NCBI RefSeq assembly: GCF_914271485.1
Contig: NZ_CAJZAG010000003.1
Location: 186,001 to 250,000, forward strand
DNA length: 64,000 nt
Source of the DNA: Cupriavidus pampae
GTDB lineage: Bacteria > Pseudomonadota > Gammaproteobacteria > Burkholderiales > Burkholderiaceae
Direction of reading: 5' to 3'
Below are positions 16,661 through 25,748 of the stretch, piece after piece; position 1 is the stretch's first letter, and each line of letters starts with the position of its first letter. A program made the translations under genes and the position numbers. The notes beneath the pieces were generated by a model. The model worked only from the letters and a program-made list of their open reading frames with translations. It ran no database searches and was not told the DNA's origin.

Positions 16661-16985
16661 ACCTCATGAAGCAGACCGGATTGTAGGAACCCTTTTATAC
16701 ATCGTCAAGCATAAAACATCTTAAACTTACTACTTACAGCTATATGTAACAAAGCTTTTGAGGCCAAGTCAAGATCACCCGGCCGGGCGCAATCGCAGTG
16801 CTGGCCTAGCCTTAGGGGTGTTCGAGACAGTCTCTGACCGCCCGAATCTTTACAATTTCACGACGCGATCCGACACATTTTTTTTGCTTCGTTGCGATCG
16901 TGTGTGTATCGTTATCCACCCCATCCCAACCGGAACCAGGCGATCCGCAGGCCGCTTTTTCGCCAAACCGTCTGGACGAATTTCT

Positions 16986-18500
16986 ATGCAATACAAAGAC
17001 TTGCGCGATTTTGTCGCACAGCTGGAAGCACAGGGCGAACTCAAGCGTGTCGCGCAGCCCATCTCGCCACGACTCGAGATGACCGAGATTTGCGACCGCA
17101 TCCTGCGCGATGGAGGCCCCGCGGTACTGTTTACGAAACCGCGTGATGAAGGACGTGACGCTATCTATAACGTGCCGGTGCTGGCCAATCTGTTCGGCAC
17201 GACACGCAGGGTCGCACTCGGCATGGGCGCCGAGTCGCTCGCCGATCTGCGCGATATCGGCCGCGTGCTTTCCGTGCTCAAGGAACCGGAGCCGCCGCGC
17301 GGCCTGCGCGAGGCCGGCAAGCTGTTCACGCTCGCCAAGTCCGTATGGGACATGGCCCCGAAGCGCGTCAGCAGCCCCGCGTGCCAGGAGATCGTGTGGG
17401 AGGGCAACGACGTCGATCTGGCCCGTCTGCCCATCCAGACCTGCTGGCCCGGCGACGTGGCACCGCTGATTACATGGGGCCTAGTGGTGACGCGCGGCCC
17501 GAACAAGAAACGCCAGAACCTCGGTATCTATCGGCAGCAGGTGATCAGCCGCAATCAGGTGATCATGCGCTGGCTCGCGCATCGCGGCGGCGCGCTCGAT
17601 TTTCGCGAGCATGCCCAGCGTCATCCGGGCCAACCGTTTCCGATTGCCGTCGCGCTCGGCGCCGACCCCGCCACGATCCTCGGCGCGGTGACGCCTGTGC
17701 CGGACACCCTGTCGGAGTATCAGTTCGCGGGTCTGCTGCGCGGCAGCCGCACCGCGCTGGCGGCGTGCCTGACGCCGACGCTGTCCGAGCTTAACGTGCC
17801 CGCCTCGGCCGAAATCGTGCTGGAAGGCCATATCCAGCCCGACCCGAATCATCCGAGCGGCTATCAGCACGCGCTCGAAGGCCCGTACGGTGACCACACC
17901 GGCTATTACAACGAGCAGGACTGGTTTCCGGTCTTCACGATCGACCGCATCACGATGCGGCGCGACCCCATCTATCACTCGACCTACACCGGCAAGCCGC
18001 CCGATGAGCCGGCGATGCTGGGCGTGGCGCTGAACGAAGTGTTCGTGCCGCTGCTGCAGAAGCAGTTTCCCGAGATCACGGACTTCTATCTACCGCCCGA
18101 GGGCTGCAGCTACCGCATGGCCGTGGTGCGCATGAAGAAGCAATATGCGGGGCACGCCAAGCGCGTGATGTTCGGCGTGTGGAGCTTCCTGCGGCAGTTC
18201 ATGTATACGAAGTTCATCGTGGTGGTGGACGACGACATCGACGCGCGCGACTGGAAGGAGGTGATCTGGGCGATTACCACGCGCGTGGACCCGACGCGCG
18301 ACACCGTGCTGGTCGACAACACGCCGATCGACTACCTCGACTTTGCCTCGCCGGTGTCCGGCCTGGGCTCGAAGATGGGCATCGACGCCACCGACAAGTG
18401 GCCCGGTGAGACCACGCGCGAGTGGGGCACGCCGATCGTCATGGACGACGCCGTGAAGGCACGCGTGGATGGGCTCTGGAACACGTTGTTCGATCACTGA
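16986..18500 (+). CDS. ubiD: 4-hydroxy-3-polyprenylbenzoate decarboxylase UbiD
   Basis: A 504-aa prenyl-FMN-dependent decarboxylase of ubiquinone biosynthesis. Typical family sequence runs from [21 protein letters not shown] through [49 protein letters not shown] and [13 protein letters not shown] to [13 protein letters not shown] and [15 protein letters not shown]. The start at 16986 gives the standard N-terminus; the long open frame upstream is not typical of the family. It needs the prenyl-FMN made by UbiX, which is not in this window. Confidence 0.95.
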   Translation: MQYKDLRDFVAQLEAQGELKRVAQPISPRLEMTEICDRILRDGGPAVLFTKPRDEGRDAIYNVPVLANLFGTTRRVALGMGAESLADLRDIGRVLSVLKEPEPPRGLREAGKLFTLAKSVWDMAPKRVSSPACQEIVWEGNDVDLARLPIQTCWPGDVAPLITWGLVVTRGPNKKRQNLGIYRQQVISRNQVIMRWLAHRGGALDFREHAQRHPGQPFPIAVALGADPATILGAVTPVPDTLSEYQFAGLLRGSRTALAACLTPTLSELNVPASAEIVLEGHIQPDPNHPSGYQHALEGPYGDHTGYYNEQDWFPVFTIDRITMRRDPIYHSTYTGKPPDEPAMLGVALNEVFVPLLQKQFPEITDFYLPPEGCSYRMAVVRMKKQYAGHAKRVMFGVWSFLRQFMYTKFIVVVDDDIDARDWKEVIWAITTRVDPTRDTVLVDNTPIDYLDFASPVSGLGSKMGIDATDKWPGETTREWGTPIVMDDAVKARVDGLWNTLFDH

Positions 18501-18584
18501 GCCGCTCCCGACCCACTCCTGACTCGGTATCATGGCCGGATTGTCGCTGAGACGACACCCCGGCCATACCGACCAGGAGGAGAC

Positions 18585-20615
18585 ATGACACTTCCCATCG
18601 AGGAAGGTGCGCTGCTGTGGACGCCCGCGCCGGCGTTCGCCAGCGGCAGCCAGCTTGCCCGTTTCATGACCTGGCTGCGCGATACGCGTGGCCTCGACTT
18701 CCCGGACTACGACAGCCTGTGGCAATGGTCGGTGACCGACCTCGAAGCGTTCTGGGAAGCGCTGCGCGCGTATTTCGACGTCCACTTCGATACCCCCGCC
18801 AGCACGGTGCTTGAACGCCGCGTGATGCCCGGCGCGCGCTGGTTTCCGGGCGCCACACTGAATTACGTCCAGCAGGTTTTCCGCCATGCCGGTACGGGTG
18901 CCGCACGCCAGCGCACGGCGATCCGCCACGCCGGCGAAGCACGGCCGCTGGCTGATATCAGCTGGCAGACGCTCGAAGCGGAAGTCGCATCGCTGGCCCA
19001 TGCGCTGCGTGAAATGGGCGTTGGCACAGGCGACCGCGTCGTCGGCTACCTCCCCAACATCCCCGCGACCGTGGTCGCCTTCCTTGCCACCGCCAGTCTC
19101 GGCGCGATCTGGTCCGGCTGCGCGCCCGACATGGGTCAGGTGGCCGTGATCGACCGCATCCGGCAGATCGAACCGAAGGTGCTGGTGGCGATCGACGCTT
19201 ACCAATATGGTGGCAAGGTACATGACCGGACCGCGGTGGTTGGCGATCTGGTCGCCGCGTTGCCGTCGCTGACCGACGTGGTCACGGTCACGAGCGGATT
19301 GGTGAGCGCCGCCGCTCCCCCTTCCCCGCAGCCACGCGGTGACGGGCACACGATGCGATGGCATCGGTGGGCCGACACGCTCACGCATGACGTGCCGCTG
19401 ACGCCGACCCCGGTGCCGTTCGACCATCCGCTCTGGATCGTCTATTCGTCGGGCACCACCGGCATGCCAAAGCCAATCGTCCATGGCCACGGCGGTATCG
19501 TGCTCGAGCAGCTCAAGCTGCTGGCCTTCCACGTCGATCTCGATGCCGATGACGTGTTCCATTGGTATAGCAGCAGCGGCTGGATCATGTGGAACGCCCA
19601 GATTGGCGGCCTGCTGGTCGGTACTCCCATCGCGCTGTACGACGGCAACCCCGGCTGGCCCGATGCGGGCGTGCTGTGGCGCTTTGCGGACGACGCGCGC
19701 GTGACGGTGTTCGGCGCCGGCGCGGCCTTCTATACCGCCGGCATGAAAGCCGAGGTCGTGCCATCGGCGATCGCGGATCTGTCGCGGTTGCGGGCCATCG
19801 GCTCGACCGGCTCGCCGTTGCCGGCGGAAGCCTACGCGTGGATCCACAGCCATGTACGCAAGGACATCTGGATCGCGCCCATCTCGGGCTGTACCGACTT
19901 TGCCGGTGCCTTTGTCGCGGGTTGTCCACTGCTGCCGGTCCACGCGGGCGAGATGCAGTGCCGCTGCCTGGGCGCGCGCGTGGAGGCCTTCAACGAGCAA
20001 GGCAAGGCGGTGATCGACGAGGTCGGCGAACTGGTCTGCACCGAACCGATGCCTTCGATGCCGCTGTTCCTGTGGGGCGATAGCGATGGCAAGCGCTATC
20101 GCGACAGCTACTTCGACATGTGGCCGCAGGTCTGGCGCCATGGCGACTGGATCAAGATCACGTCGCGCGGCGGGGCGATCATCTATGGCCGCTCCGACGC
20201 GACGATCAATCGCCACGGCATTCGCATGGGCACCAGCGAGCTCTATCGCGTGGTGGAAGAACTACCGGAAGTGCTCGACAGCATGGTGGTCGACCTCGAA
20301 TACCTGGGGCGCGAATCGTATATGCCGCTGTTCGTCGTGCTACGCGACGGCCATGCGCTCGACGACGCGCTGCGCACAACGCTGTGTGCCCGCATCCGCT
20401 CGGCCTTGTCGTCTCGGCACGTGCCAAACGAGATCCTGCAGGTGCCCGCCGTACCGCGCACGCTATCCGGCAAGAAGATGGAGGTGCCGATCAAGAAGCT
20501 GCTGCTCGGCCATGCGCGCGACAAGATCGCCAATCGCGACGCGATGGCAAATCCGGACAGCCTTGACTGGTATTTCGCGTACGCCGAGAGTTTCCTCGCC
20601 CGGCAGATGCGCTAG
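18585..20615 (+). CDS. aacS: Acetoacetate-CoA ligase
   Basis: A 676-aa acyl-adenylate-forming enzyme that activates acetoacetate to acetoacetyl-CoA, feeding ketone body or polyhydroxybutyrate turnover. It has the ACAS_N-type start, RRVMPGARWFPGATLNYVQ characteristic of acetoacetyl-CoA synthetases, the AMP-binding P-loop IVYSSGTTGMPKPIVHGHGG, the GATGSPL-like region IGSTGSPLPAEA, and the C-terminal SGKKMEVPIKKLLLG with the catalytic lysine. A strong aggagga site lies before the ATG. It starts 84 nt after ubiD and is followed by an aldose-epimerase-like gene. Confidence 0.92.
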   Translation: MTLPIEEGALLWTPAPAFASGSQLARFMTWLRDTRGLDFPDYDSLWQWSVTDLEAFWEALRAYFDVHFDTPASTVLERRVMPGARWFPGATLNYVQQVFRHAGTGAARQRTAIRHAGEARPLADISWQTLEAEVASLAHALREMGVGTGDRVVGYLPNIPATVVAFLATASLGAIWSGCAPDMGQVAVIDRIRQIEPKVLVAIDAYQYGGKVHDRTAVVGDLVAALPSLTDVVTVTSGLVSAAAPPSPQPRGDGHTMRWHRWADTLTHDVPLTPTPVPFDHPLWIVYSSGTTGMPKPIVHGHGGIVLEQLKLLAFHVDLDADDVFHWYSSSGWIMWNAQIGGLLVGTPIALYDGNPGWPDAGVLWRFADDARVTVFGAGAAFYTAGMKAEVVPSAIADLSRLRAIGSTGSPLPAEAYAWIHSHVRKDIWIAPISGCTDFAGAFVAGCPLLPVHAGEMQCRCLGARVEAFNEQGKAVIDEVGELVCTEPMPSMPLFLWGDSDGKRYRDSYFDMWPQVWRHGDWIKITSRGGAIIYGRSDATINRHGIRMGTSELYRVVEELPEVLDSMVVDLEYLGRESYMPLFVVLRDGHALDDALRTTLCARIRSALSSRHVPNEILQVPAVPRTLSGKKMEVPIKKLLLGHARDKIANRDAMANPDSLDWYFAYAESFLARQMR

Positions 20616-20647
20616 CCTTGCGTCTTTAGCATCGCGGAGATCGTGCC

Positions 20648-21547
20648 ATGACGACGGAACGCTTTCAGGGCCAGGATTTGCTACGGGTAGGGTCCCGTGA
20701 CAGTTACCTGCTGCTCGCCCCCGCGCATGGCGGGCGCCTCGTGCGCTGGGTCCATCGCGGCGAAGACATCCTGTACTGGCCGGACGACGCCGACTGGACC
20801 CGCGTGGCCAAGGTCCGCGGCGGCAATCCGCTGCTGTTCCCGTTTATCGGCCGGCATTTCGTGGACGGTGAAGCCGGCAGATGGCGCGACCGGGAAGGCG
20901 TGGTACGGGAGATGCCGCAGCATGGCTTTGCGCGGGATCTCGCGTTTGCTGTGGGCGAGGTGTCGGAAGATGCGGTCAACCTGGTGCTGACCGCGTCGGC
21001 CGCCACGCGTGGCAGCTATCCGTTCGCGTTCACGTTCGACGTCACGTATCGGCTCGATGATCGAGGCTTGCAAACCGCGTTGCGCGTCACAAACCATGGC
21101 GACACGCCATTGCCATGGTACGCAGGCCATCATTTCTACTTCCGCGCCGCACAAACTTCGCGTGCAGCCTCGCGGCTGACTTTACCTGCGGCCCAGCGCG
21201 TGCGGCAAACCGCCGACGGCGGCCTCACGCCGCCCGAGCCGGGCAAAGCGCAGTACGCGCTCGACGACCCGCGCCTGCAGGACACCTTTCACGTGCTGCA
21301 GGCGCGTGAGAGTGAATGTTCCCTAGTGATTGCCCGCACGGACGGACCGCCTCGCACCATTCGGCTCTCGTTGATGGCCAACTCACCATGGCATGCCATC
21401 ACTACATGGACCGAAAGCGCAACGTCCGATTTCTACTGCGTCGAGCCGTGGACGGGACTACCCAACGCCATCGGGCACGGACAGGGGCTGCGCTGGCTCC
21501 CGCCCGGACAGTCGGCGGAAGCCCGGTGCGCGCTTGCGGTGAGCTGA
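20648..21547 (+). CDS. Aldose 1-epimerase family protein
   Basis: A 299-aa galactose-mutarotase-fold protein. Visible family features are APAHGGRLVRWVHRGEDILYW, GGNPLLFPFIGRH, MPQHGFARDLAF (catalytic-type His), WYAGHHFYF (second His), and the C-terminal YCVEPWTGLPNA with the catalytic-type Glu. The family interconverts anomers of free or phosphorylated sugars; the precise substrate is not evident. It lies 32 nt after aacS on the same strand and may share its transcript. Confidence 0.85.
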   Translation: MTTERFQGQDLLRVGSRDSYLLLAPAHGGRLVRWVHRGEDILYWPDDADWTRVAKVRGGNPLLFPFIGRHFVDGEAGRWRDREGVVREMPQHGFARDLAFAVGEVSEDAVNLVLTASAATRGSYPFAFTFDVTYRLDDRGLQTALRVTNHGDTPLPWYAGHHFYFRAAQTSRAASRLTLPAAQRVRQTADGGLTPPEPGKAQYALDDPRLQDTFHVLQARESECSLVIARTDGPPRTIRLSLMANSPWHAITTWTESATSDFYCVEPWTGLPNAIGHGQGLRWLPPGQSAEARCALAVS

Positions 21548-21642
21548 CGCTCAGATCATCCAGCGTAGCGGCCTGACGATGCGTGACAGGCCGATCGATC
21601 ACGAAGAGATACAGGCCATAGAGCCTGCCACCCGATGTCCGT

Positions 21643-22500
21643 CTATTTTTGGAACTGAGCGGACAACTCGGCGGGATCCCTCGCCGTTCCGCCATTCGCT
21701 CTGTAACGCGGCCATTGAGCCTTGATCACGTCCTCGCAATCCACAATCGTATCTCCGGCTTGATGGAGCTTCCGCTTGTTCTCGTAGCCGGATGCTCTCC
21801 CGACCCGCTGTTCTCGCTCAATCTCCTGGCGCGCCGCTACGATCTGCCGAAAGCACGTGATGATGTTGTACTCCGGTGATTGGTGCCAGGCTTCCAACCG
21901 TGCAAGACGTGCCGCGGAGTCTGCCAAGGCGGCTTTCCGCGCTGCAAAATCGGCCGCGCGGGTCTTTTCTTCTTCGGATCCACGTGCGGCAATTGGCAGC
22001 TCCTTGCCGATCCGGGAAACGACAAATGGCAGATCGGGGTCGGTCAGGGTCCACCCGGTAAGGGCTTCAATCACCCGCTCTCTGACGGTCACAAGAAACG
22101 CGGATGGCGGATTGTCCGGCGCTTCATCGGGGTAGATCACCACGCCGGCGCGATACATCGGCACTCTGCGGTACAGCAACATGTCCCCCAAGGACATATC
22201 GCTCGTCTCCGGTGAGAAGTAACCGTGACCGCCAGCAATCTGCCGAAGCACCTCCTTGTCGTCCCCTGCCACGGACAGAATGGACTGCGCCCGCTCCCGG
22301 GTAACGAAAATGCAGACGACGCCCCTCAGCCATAGCTCGCCCTTGCAGACGTTCTGGATTTCGGAGGCATACGTCCAGATTTTGTATTCGATTGGCGTCT
22401 GTTCCGCGGCATGTCCCACGCCCCAGCAAAGAGAGAGCAGCGCGACCAGACCCGAACGCCATTTGCGCCCCCCGAAACTCCGTACCAGATCAAAATTCAC
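21643..22500 (-). CDS. Hypothetical exported protein
   Basis: A 285-aa protein I do not recognise. GTG 22500 is chosen because gagg lies 5 nt upstream; this gives a signal peptide (RKWRSGLVALLSLCWGVGHA|AEQ). The mature part has cysteines at IQNVCKGELW and VVCIFVTRE (possible disulfide), a helical charged region (EEEKTRAADFAARKAALADSA), and ITCFRQIV with DCEDVIKAQW near the end. No catalytic motif is apparent. It is AT-richer than its neighbours, is an isolated minus-strand gene, and sits beside tRNA-Gly, so recent acquisition is plausible. Confidence 0.65.
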   Translation of the reverse strand: MNFDLVRSFGGRKWRSGLVALLSLCWGVGHAAEQTPIEYKIWTYASEIQNVCKGELWLRGVVCIFVTRERAQSILSVAGDDKEVLRQIAGGHGYFSPETSDMSLGDMLLYRRVPMYRAGVVIYPDEAPDNPPSAFLVTVRERVIEALTGWTLTDPDLPFVVSRIGKELPIAARGSEEEKTRAADFAARKAALADSAARLARLEAWHQSPEYNIITCFRQIVAARQEIEREQRVGRASGYENKRKLHQAGDTIVDCEDVIKAQWPRYRANGGTARDPAELSAQFQK

Positions 22501-22552
22501 AAGACCCCTCTCGTGTTTTGGTGACCCCAGCCGAGGAACGAGCACTGGTTTA

Positions 22553-22562
22553 TCAATATTGA
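22553..22562. promoter_or_regulatory. 10-nt palindrome in AT-rich promoter region of the exported-protein gene
   Basis: TCAATATTGA lies about 52 nt upstream of the GTG at 22500, inside the only AT-rich stretch nearby. It could be part of an operator or simply the promoter; the surrounding 22501-22744 carries no ORF. Confidence 0.3.
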
Positions 22563-22745
22563 AAATTGCGTTAAAGAAAAACGATTGCCTGACGTCTGAG
22601 TTTTCAGTGCAATACGCTTAGAAAATCAGCGGCAATGACCGGCAGCAATTAGAACATAACGGGCGCCCGAGAATTCGGTCCCGCCTGGCAAGGCTCTTTT
22701 GCGAGGCTTTCATACACGCTCATATGGAACGTATAGATCACATGC

Positions 22746-22775
22746 TTGCGAACCCATCGGAATCCCGCATAGAAT
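22746..22775 (+). promoter_or_regulatory. Promoter of tRNA-Gly
   Basis: TTGCGA (22746-22751) and TAGAAT (22770-22775) separated by 18 nt. Predicted transcription starts at about 22782, a few bases before the mature tRNA 5' end. Confidence 0.7.
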
Positions 22776-22784
22776 GGCGGGTTC

Positions 22785-22859
22785 GCGGGCGTCGTATAAT
22801 GGCCATTACCTTAGCTTCCCAAGCTAAAGACGTGGGTTCGATTCCCATCGCCCGCTCCA
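22785..22859 (+). tRNA. tRNA-Gly (anticodon CCC)
   Basis: A complete 75-nt cloverleaf. The acceptor stem gcgggcg (22785-22791) pairs with cgcccgc (22849-22855), then discriminator T and an encoded CCA. The anticodon stem ttagc/gctaa encloses loop ttcccaa with CCC at 22818-22820; the T-loop ttcgatt is standard. It closely resembles other bacterial tRNA-Gly genes. No duplicated 3' end was seen in the window, so there is no sign of an element integrated here. Confidence 0.95.
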
Positions 22860-22872
22860 CTCTTACTGAAAC

Positions 22873-22930
22873 AAGCCGCTCAGGCAGCCCGTCTTTCCTT
22901 ACGACTGGCGACGCGCCCGGCGGCTTTTTT
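22873..22930 (+). terminator. Possible terminator after tRNA-Gly
   Basis: AAGCCG (22873-22878) pairs with CGGCTT (22921-22926) ahead of a T-run, but the loop is about 40 nt. It lies between the tRNA and the trmB start, so it could end the tRNA transcript; the long loop keeps confidence low. Confidence 0.4.
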
Positions 22931-22936
22931 GTTGCC

Positions 22937-23689
22937 ATGCTTCCCCAAGAGCCGATCGAACCGACGCCGGACGACCATGCCGAGACGGCCGGTGTCCCTC
23001 CTGAAGATGTTGCGCATCCGCGCCGGATTCGCTCGTTCGTGCGGCGCGCCGGCCGGACCTCGATCGGCCAGCAGCGCGCGATCGATGAACTCGGGCCGCG
23101 CTTCATCGTGCCCTATACGCCCGCCCCGCTCGATATCGCCGCGACGTTCGGGCGTACCGCGCCCACGATCCTCGAGATCGGGTGCGGCATGGGCGAGACC
23201 ACCGCGCATATCGCGCAGTTGCGTCCGCAGGACGATTTCCTCGGCTGTGAAGTGCATGAGCCCGGTGTGGGCGCACTGTTGAAGCAGATTGGCGAGCGTG
23301 GCCTTGGCAACGTACGTATCTTCCAGCATGACGCCGTGGAAGTCGCCGCGCATATGCTCACCGAGCAATCGCTCGATGGCGTGCATATCTTCTTTCCCGA
23401 CCCCTGGCACAAGAAGCGCCACAACAAGCGCCGGCTCGTACAGGCGCCGCTGGTCAGGCTACTGGCCACGCGCCTGAAGCCCGGTGGCTATATTCACTGC
23501 GCAACCGATTGGGAAGAGTATGCGCACCAGATGGTCGAGGTGCTGCGCGGAGAGCCCGCGCTGGAGAACACATCGGCGGCGGCGGACGGTTTTGCCGAAC
23601 GTCCCGACTATCGTCCCGTGACCAAGTTCGAACGCCGCGGGGTGCGGCTCGGACATGGCGTGTGGGACGTGGTGTTCCGGAAGAAGTAG
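22937..23689 (+). CDS. trmB: tRNA (guanine-N7-)-methyltransferase TrmB
   Basis: A 250-aa SAM-dependent enzyme that forms m7G46 in the tRNA variable loop. The Rossmann SAM motif is [16 protein letters not shown], followed by [15 protein letters not shown], and the family signature [17 protein letters not shown] with the catalytic-type Asp; then [17 protein letters not shown] and TKFERRG near the end. ATG 22937 is the first reasonable start after the tRNA; the frame through the tRNA is ignored. An N-terminal 60-residue extension rich in Pro and Arg precedes the core. Confidence 0.93.
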   Translation: MLPQEPIEPTPDDHAETAGVPPEDVAHPRRIRSFVRRAGRTSIGQQRAIDELGPRFIVPYTPAPLDIAATFGRTAPTILEIGCGMGETTAHIAQLRPQDDFLGCEVHEPGVGALLKQIGERGLGNVRIFQHDAVEVAAHMLTEQSLDGVHIFFPDPWHKKRHNKRRLVQAPLVRLLATRLKPGGYIHCATDWEEYAHQMVEVLRGEPALENTSAAADGFAERPDYRPVTKFERRGVRLGHGVWDVVFRKK

Positions 23690-23706
23690 GCAGGAAGAAG
23701 TCAGAC

Positions 23707-23733
23707 CTGCCCTCTCCGTCAGCGAGAGGGCAG
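23707..23733. repeat. Perfect hairpin between convergent trmB and uppP
   Basis: A 10-bp perfect inverted repeat (arms 23707-23716 and 23724-23733) with a 7-nt loop. It lacks a U-run on either side, so intrinsic termination is uncertain, but its position between converging genes suggests it stabilises or ends both messages. Confidence 0.6.
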
Positions 23734-23776
23734 TACAGCGGCACCGTTCATGCGTGCCAGCGTATGCGCACCAAGC

Positions 23777-24658
23777 TCATGCGTGCCAGGACACGATCCC
23801 CGTGTACGCCGTCAGCAGCACGATCACGCCAAACGCGATGCGGTACCACGCGAACGGCTTGAAGTCGTGCGTCGCCACGAACTTCAACAGCCAGCGTACG
23901 CACAGGAACGCAGACAGGAACGCGAACACGAAGCCGATGGCGAAGATGCCGAGGTCGTCGGCGGAGAGCACCGAGCGCGCCTTGTACAGTTCGTAGAGCG
24001 TCGCGCCGAAGATCACCGGAATCGCGAGGAAGAACGAGAACTCGGTGGCCACCTGGCGCGACAGGCCGAACACCATGCCGCCGATGATCGTGGCGCCTGA
24101 GCGCGATGTGCCGGGCACGAGCGCCAGACACTGGGCGAGGCCGACCTTGAGCGCATCGCGCCAGTTCAGGTCATCGACCGATTCGATGCGCGGCGCGCCG
24201 GCCTTGGCGGCTTCCAGCAAGGCATTGCCCTGCGGATGGGACACCGTGCCGCGGCGCGCCTCGCGCCATTCCGCCCACAGGATCACGAAGCCGCCGATGA
24301 TAAACGCCAGCGCCACGGTGATCGGGTTGAACAGATGGGCCTTGATCCATTTGCCGAACACCAGCGCCAGCACAATCGCGGGCACCGTTGCCACGATCAC
24401 GTTGATCGCGAAACGCTGAGCGCGGCGCTCGGTGGCGAGCCCCGCGACCACGTTGATGATGCGCTGCCGGAACTCCCAGCAGACCGCGAGAATCGCGCCG
24501 AACTGGATCACGATCTCGAAGATCTTGCCTTTCTCGTCGTTGAAGTCGAGCAGTTGACCGGCGAGGATCAGGTGGCCGGTGCTGGAGATCGGCAGGAACT
24601 CGGTCAGTCCTTCGACGATCCCGAGGATCACGGCTTTCAGGGCGAGTGCGATATCCAT
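23777..24658 (-). CDS. uppP: Undecaprenyl-diphosphatase UppP (BacA)
   Basis: A 293-aa multi-spanning inner-membrane phosphatase that recycles undecaprenyl pyrophosphate to the monophosphate carrier used for peptidoglycan, O-antigen and capsule. Signatures are [18 protein letters not shown] with the catalytic Glu and Ser, and the second motif [15 protein letters not shown]. Length is at the long end of the family, with an insert around residues 135-150 ([10 protein letters not shown]). Its product supports the polysaccharide loci encoded later in this window. A 12-nt sequence from its 3' end (catgcgtgccag) recurs 30 nt away. Confidence 0.95.
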   Translation of the reverse strand: MDIALALKAVILGIVEGLTEFLPISSTGHLILAGQLLDFNDEKGKIFEIVIQFGAILAVCWEFRQRIINVVAGLATERRAQRFAINVIVATVPAIVLALVFGKWIKAHLFNPITVALAFIIGGFVILWAEWREARRGTVSHPQGNALLEAAKAGAPRIESVDDLNWRDALKVGLAQCLALVPGTSRSGATIIGGMVFGLSRQVATEFSFFLAIPVIFGATLYELYKARSVLSADDLGIFAIGFVFAFLSAFLCVRWLLKFVATHDFKPFAWYRIAFGVIVLLTAYTGIVSWHA

Positions 24659-24702
24659 GCGATACGGGTATTGAGAATGTTCTTGTGGTTAACGCTGAAG
24701 CA

Positions 24703-25272
24703 TCATTGCCGGTTGATCTTGACGTTGATGCCGTCCGGCAGGACCGTGATTGTACCGGGCTCCACCTGCATTCCTGCGTAGCGCAACTGCTCGGGCTTGA
24801 ACGTATAGAGCGGGTAACCCTGCAGAAGTTGCTCGGCGAGAATGCCGCCAAGCGCGTTCAGCTGGCGCGAGTACTGCCCGGACAGTCCCTGCACGTCGAA
24901 CTGCTTCACTTCGGGGTCCTGCAGGACCAGCGAATGCGAAGCGGGGTCATAGCGTAGCGCGCTGTCCAGCGCGAACCTTCCGTTCAACGGCTGGCGAAAG
25001 AACAACCGGTTGTCGATGGCCGCGTCGAACTGCACCGTCACGCGATTGCGCGCGGCATCGAGGACGAGTTGCGGGTTGGTCAGCTGGACATCGAACAGCT
25101 CCATATAACGCTTGCTAAACGGAAACTTCCGTTCGAGAGCGGACTGTAGCTGCGCCTGCGAGAAGGTATATTCGTTGCCGAGCCCGGCACAGGCAGCCAG
25201 CCAGCCGGTGGCGGCCGCAGCGGTGGCGATGCCGGCGGCAGCAAGCCAGCGCCGGCGGGACATGACGATCAT
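24703..25272 (-). CDS. DUF1439-type lipoprotein
   Basis: A 189-aa lipoprotein: twin-arginine-like start MSRRRW, hydrophobic segment, then lipobox LAAC. The mature sequence resembles DUF1439 proteins (SQAQLQSALERKFPFSKRYMELFDVQLTNPQLVLD, then RNRVTVQFDAAI and PLYTFKPEQLR), a fold related to lipid-binding TULIP-like domains. ATG 25272 is supported by ggag 9 nt upstream; ATG 25263 is an alternative. Lies 44 nt upstream of uppP on the same strand, so the two may be cotranscribed. Role unknown, presumably envelope. Confidence 0.75.
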   Translation of the reverse strand: MIVMSRRRWLAAAGIATAAAATGWLAACAGLGNEYTFSQAQLQSALERKFPFSKRYMELFDVQLTNPQLVLDAARNRVTVQFDAAIDNRLFFRQPLNGRFALDSALRYDPASHSLVLQDPEVKQFDVQGLSGQYSRQLNALGGILAEQLLQGYPLYTFKPEQLRYAGMQVEPGTITVLPDGINVKINRQ

Positions 25273-25285
25273 TGTGCAAGCTCCG

Positions 25286-25316
25286 TCAGTGAGCAATCAG
25301 TGAGCAATCAGTGAGC
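25286..25316. repeat. 11-nt tandem repeat, about three copies
   Basis: tcagtgagc occurs at 25286-25294, 25297-25305 and 25308-25316, each separated by aa. The third copy contains the stop codon of the cysteine-cluster gene. Likely a replication-slippage product. Confidence 0.8.
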
Positions 25317-25613
25317 GGTCAGGATGTCGGACGGACCGCGCTCCGGCGCGGTCAGGACCTCGAGCCGCGCGAGCCATTGCAGCGCGACCCCGCGTGAGTC
25401 GCCGCACATCTCCGCGGATGGCCGCAGGCCGCCGCAGAACGCCGGACGCTCGGGCCGGCCAAACACCGCGCAGCGGTAGTCGGCCAGCAACTGCGCGCAC
25501 GGCACACCGGCTGGTTTGCCGTCGGGCATGCCGGGCAGCGGCGACGCGATCGACGGCGCGATGCAGCAGGCGCCGCAGCCGTCGCGGCAGGACAGTTGAG
25601 ACTGGCAACCCAT
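25308..25613 (-). CDS. YkgJ-family cysteine cluster protein
   Basis: A 101-aa protein with the YkgJ-type zinc/iron chelating cluster: CRDGCGACC, then [36 protein letters not shown] and a further CGD. Eight or so conserved cysteines are probably metal ligands; biochemical function is unknown for most of the family. The start at 25613 gives the usual MxCQSQLSC beginning; the longer ORF upstream has no family-like sequence. The tandem repeat overlaps its stop codon. Divergent from the tetR gene. Confidence 0.8.
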   Translation of the reverse strand: MGCQSQLSCRDGCGACCIAPSIASPLPGMPDGKPAGVPCAQLLADYRCAVFGRPERPAFCGGLRPSAEMCGDSRGVALQWLARLEVLTAPERGPSDILTAH

Positions 25614-25683
25614 AGAGAAGGTTCGGGCAAAGGTTCGGACAACGGCGCTATTGTGCCTGAGTGCGTGTACTGCACCCGGCGGC

Positions 25684-25712
25684 TTGACCGTCCCCCAGTG
25701 CTGGCCTACATT
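25684..25712 (+). promoter_or_regulatory. Promoter of the TetR-family gene
   Basis: TTGACC (25684-25689) and TACATT (25707-25712) with an ideal 17-nt spacer, 36 nt before the GTG start. As TetR proteins often repress themselves, an operator may overlap; no clear palindrome was seen. Confidence 0.65.
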
Positions 25713-25748
25713 ACTGACCCATAAGTTATTTATTGGCAAGCTTCACCC

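Larger units (their letters stand above)
16347..16985. other. Long divergent intergenic region between transglycosylase and ubiD
   Basis: A 639-nt stretch with no convincing ORF. It is AT-rich between about 16680 and 16760, where promoters for both flanking genes probably lie. It contains a nested inverted repeat at 16605-16645 and a 13-nt palindrome at 16648-16660, listed separately. A small RNA is possible but nothing identifies one. Confidence 0.5.

Noticed and set aside
18090..20216. 708-codon minus-strand frame opposite ubiD and aacS
   Set aside because: Antisense shadow of two well-recognised enzymes; composition is His/Arg-rich and no motif is seen.
22785..22860. tRNA-Gly as an attachment site of an integrated element
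   Set aside because: No integrase gene and no duplicated tRNA 3' end are visible in the window.
25286..25316. CRISPR-like short repeats
   Set aside because: The units are 9 nt with 2-nt separators in perfect tandem, with no spacer and no cas gene.
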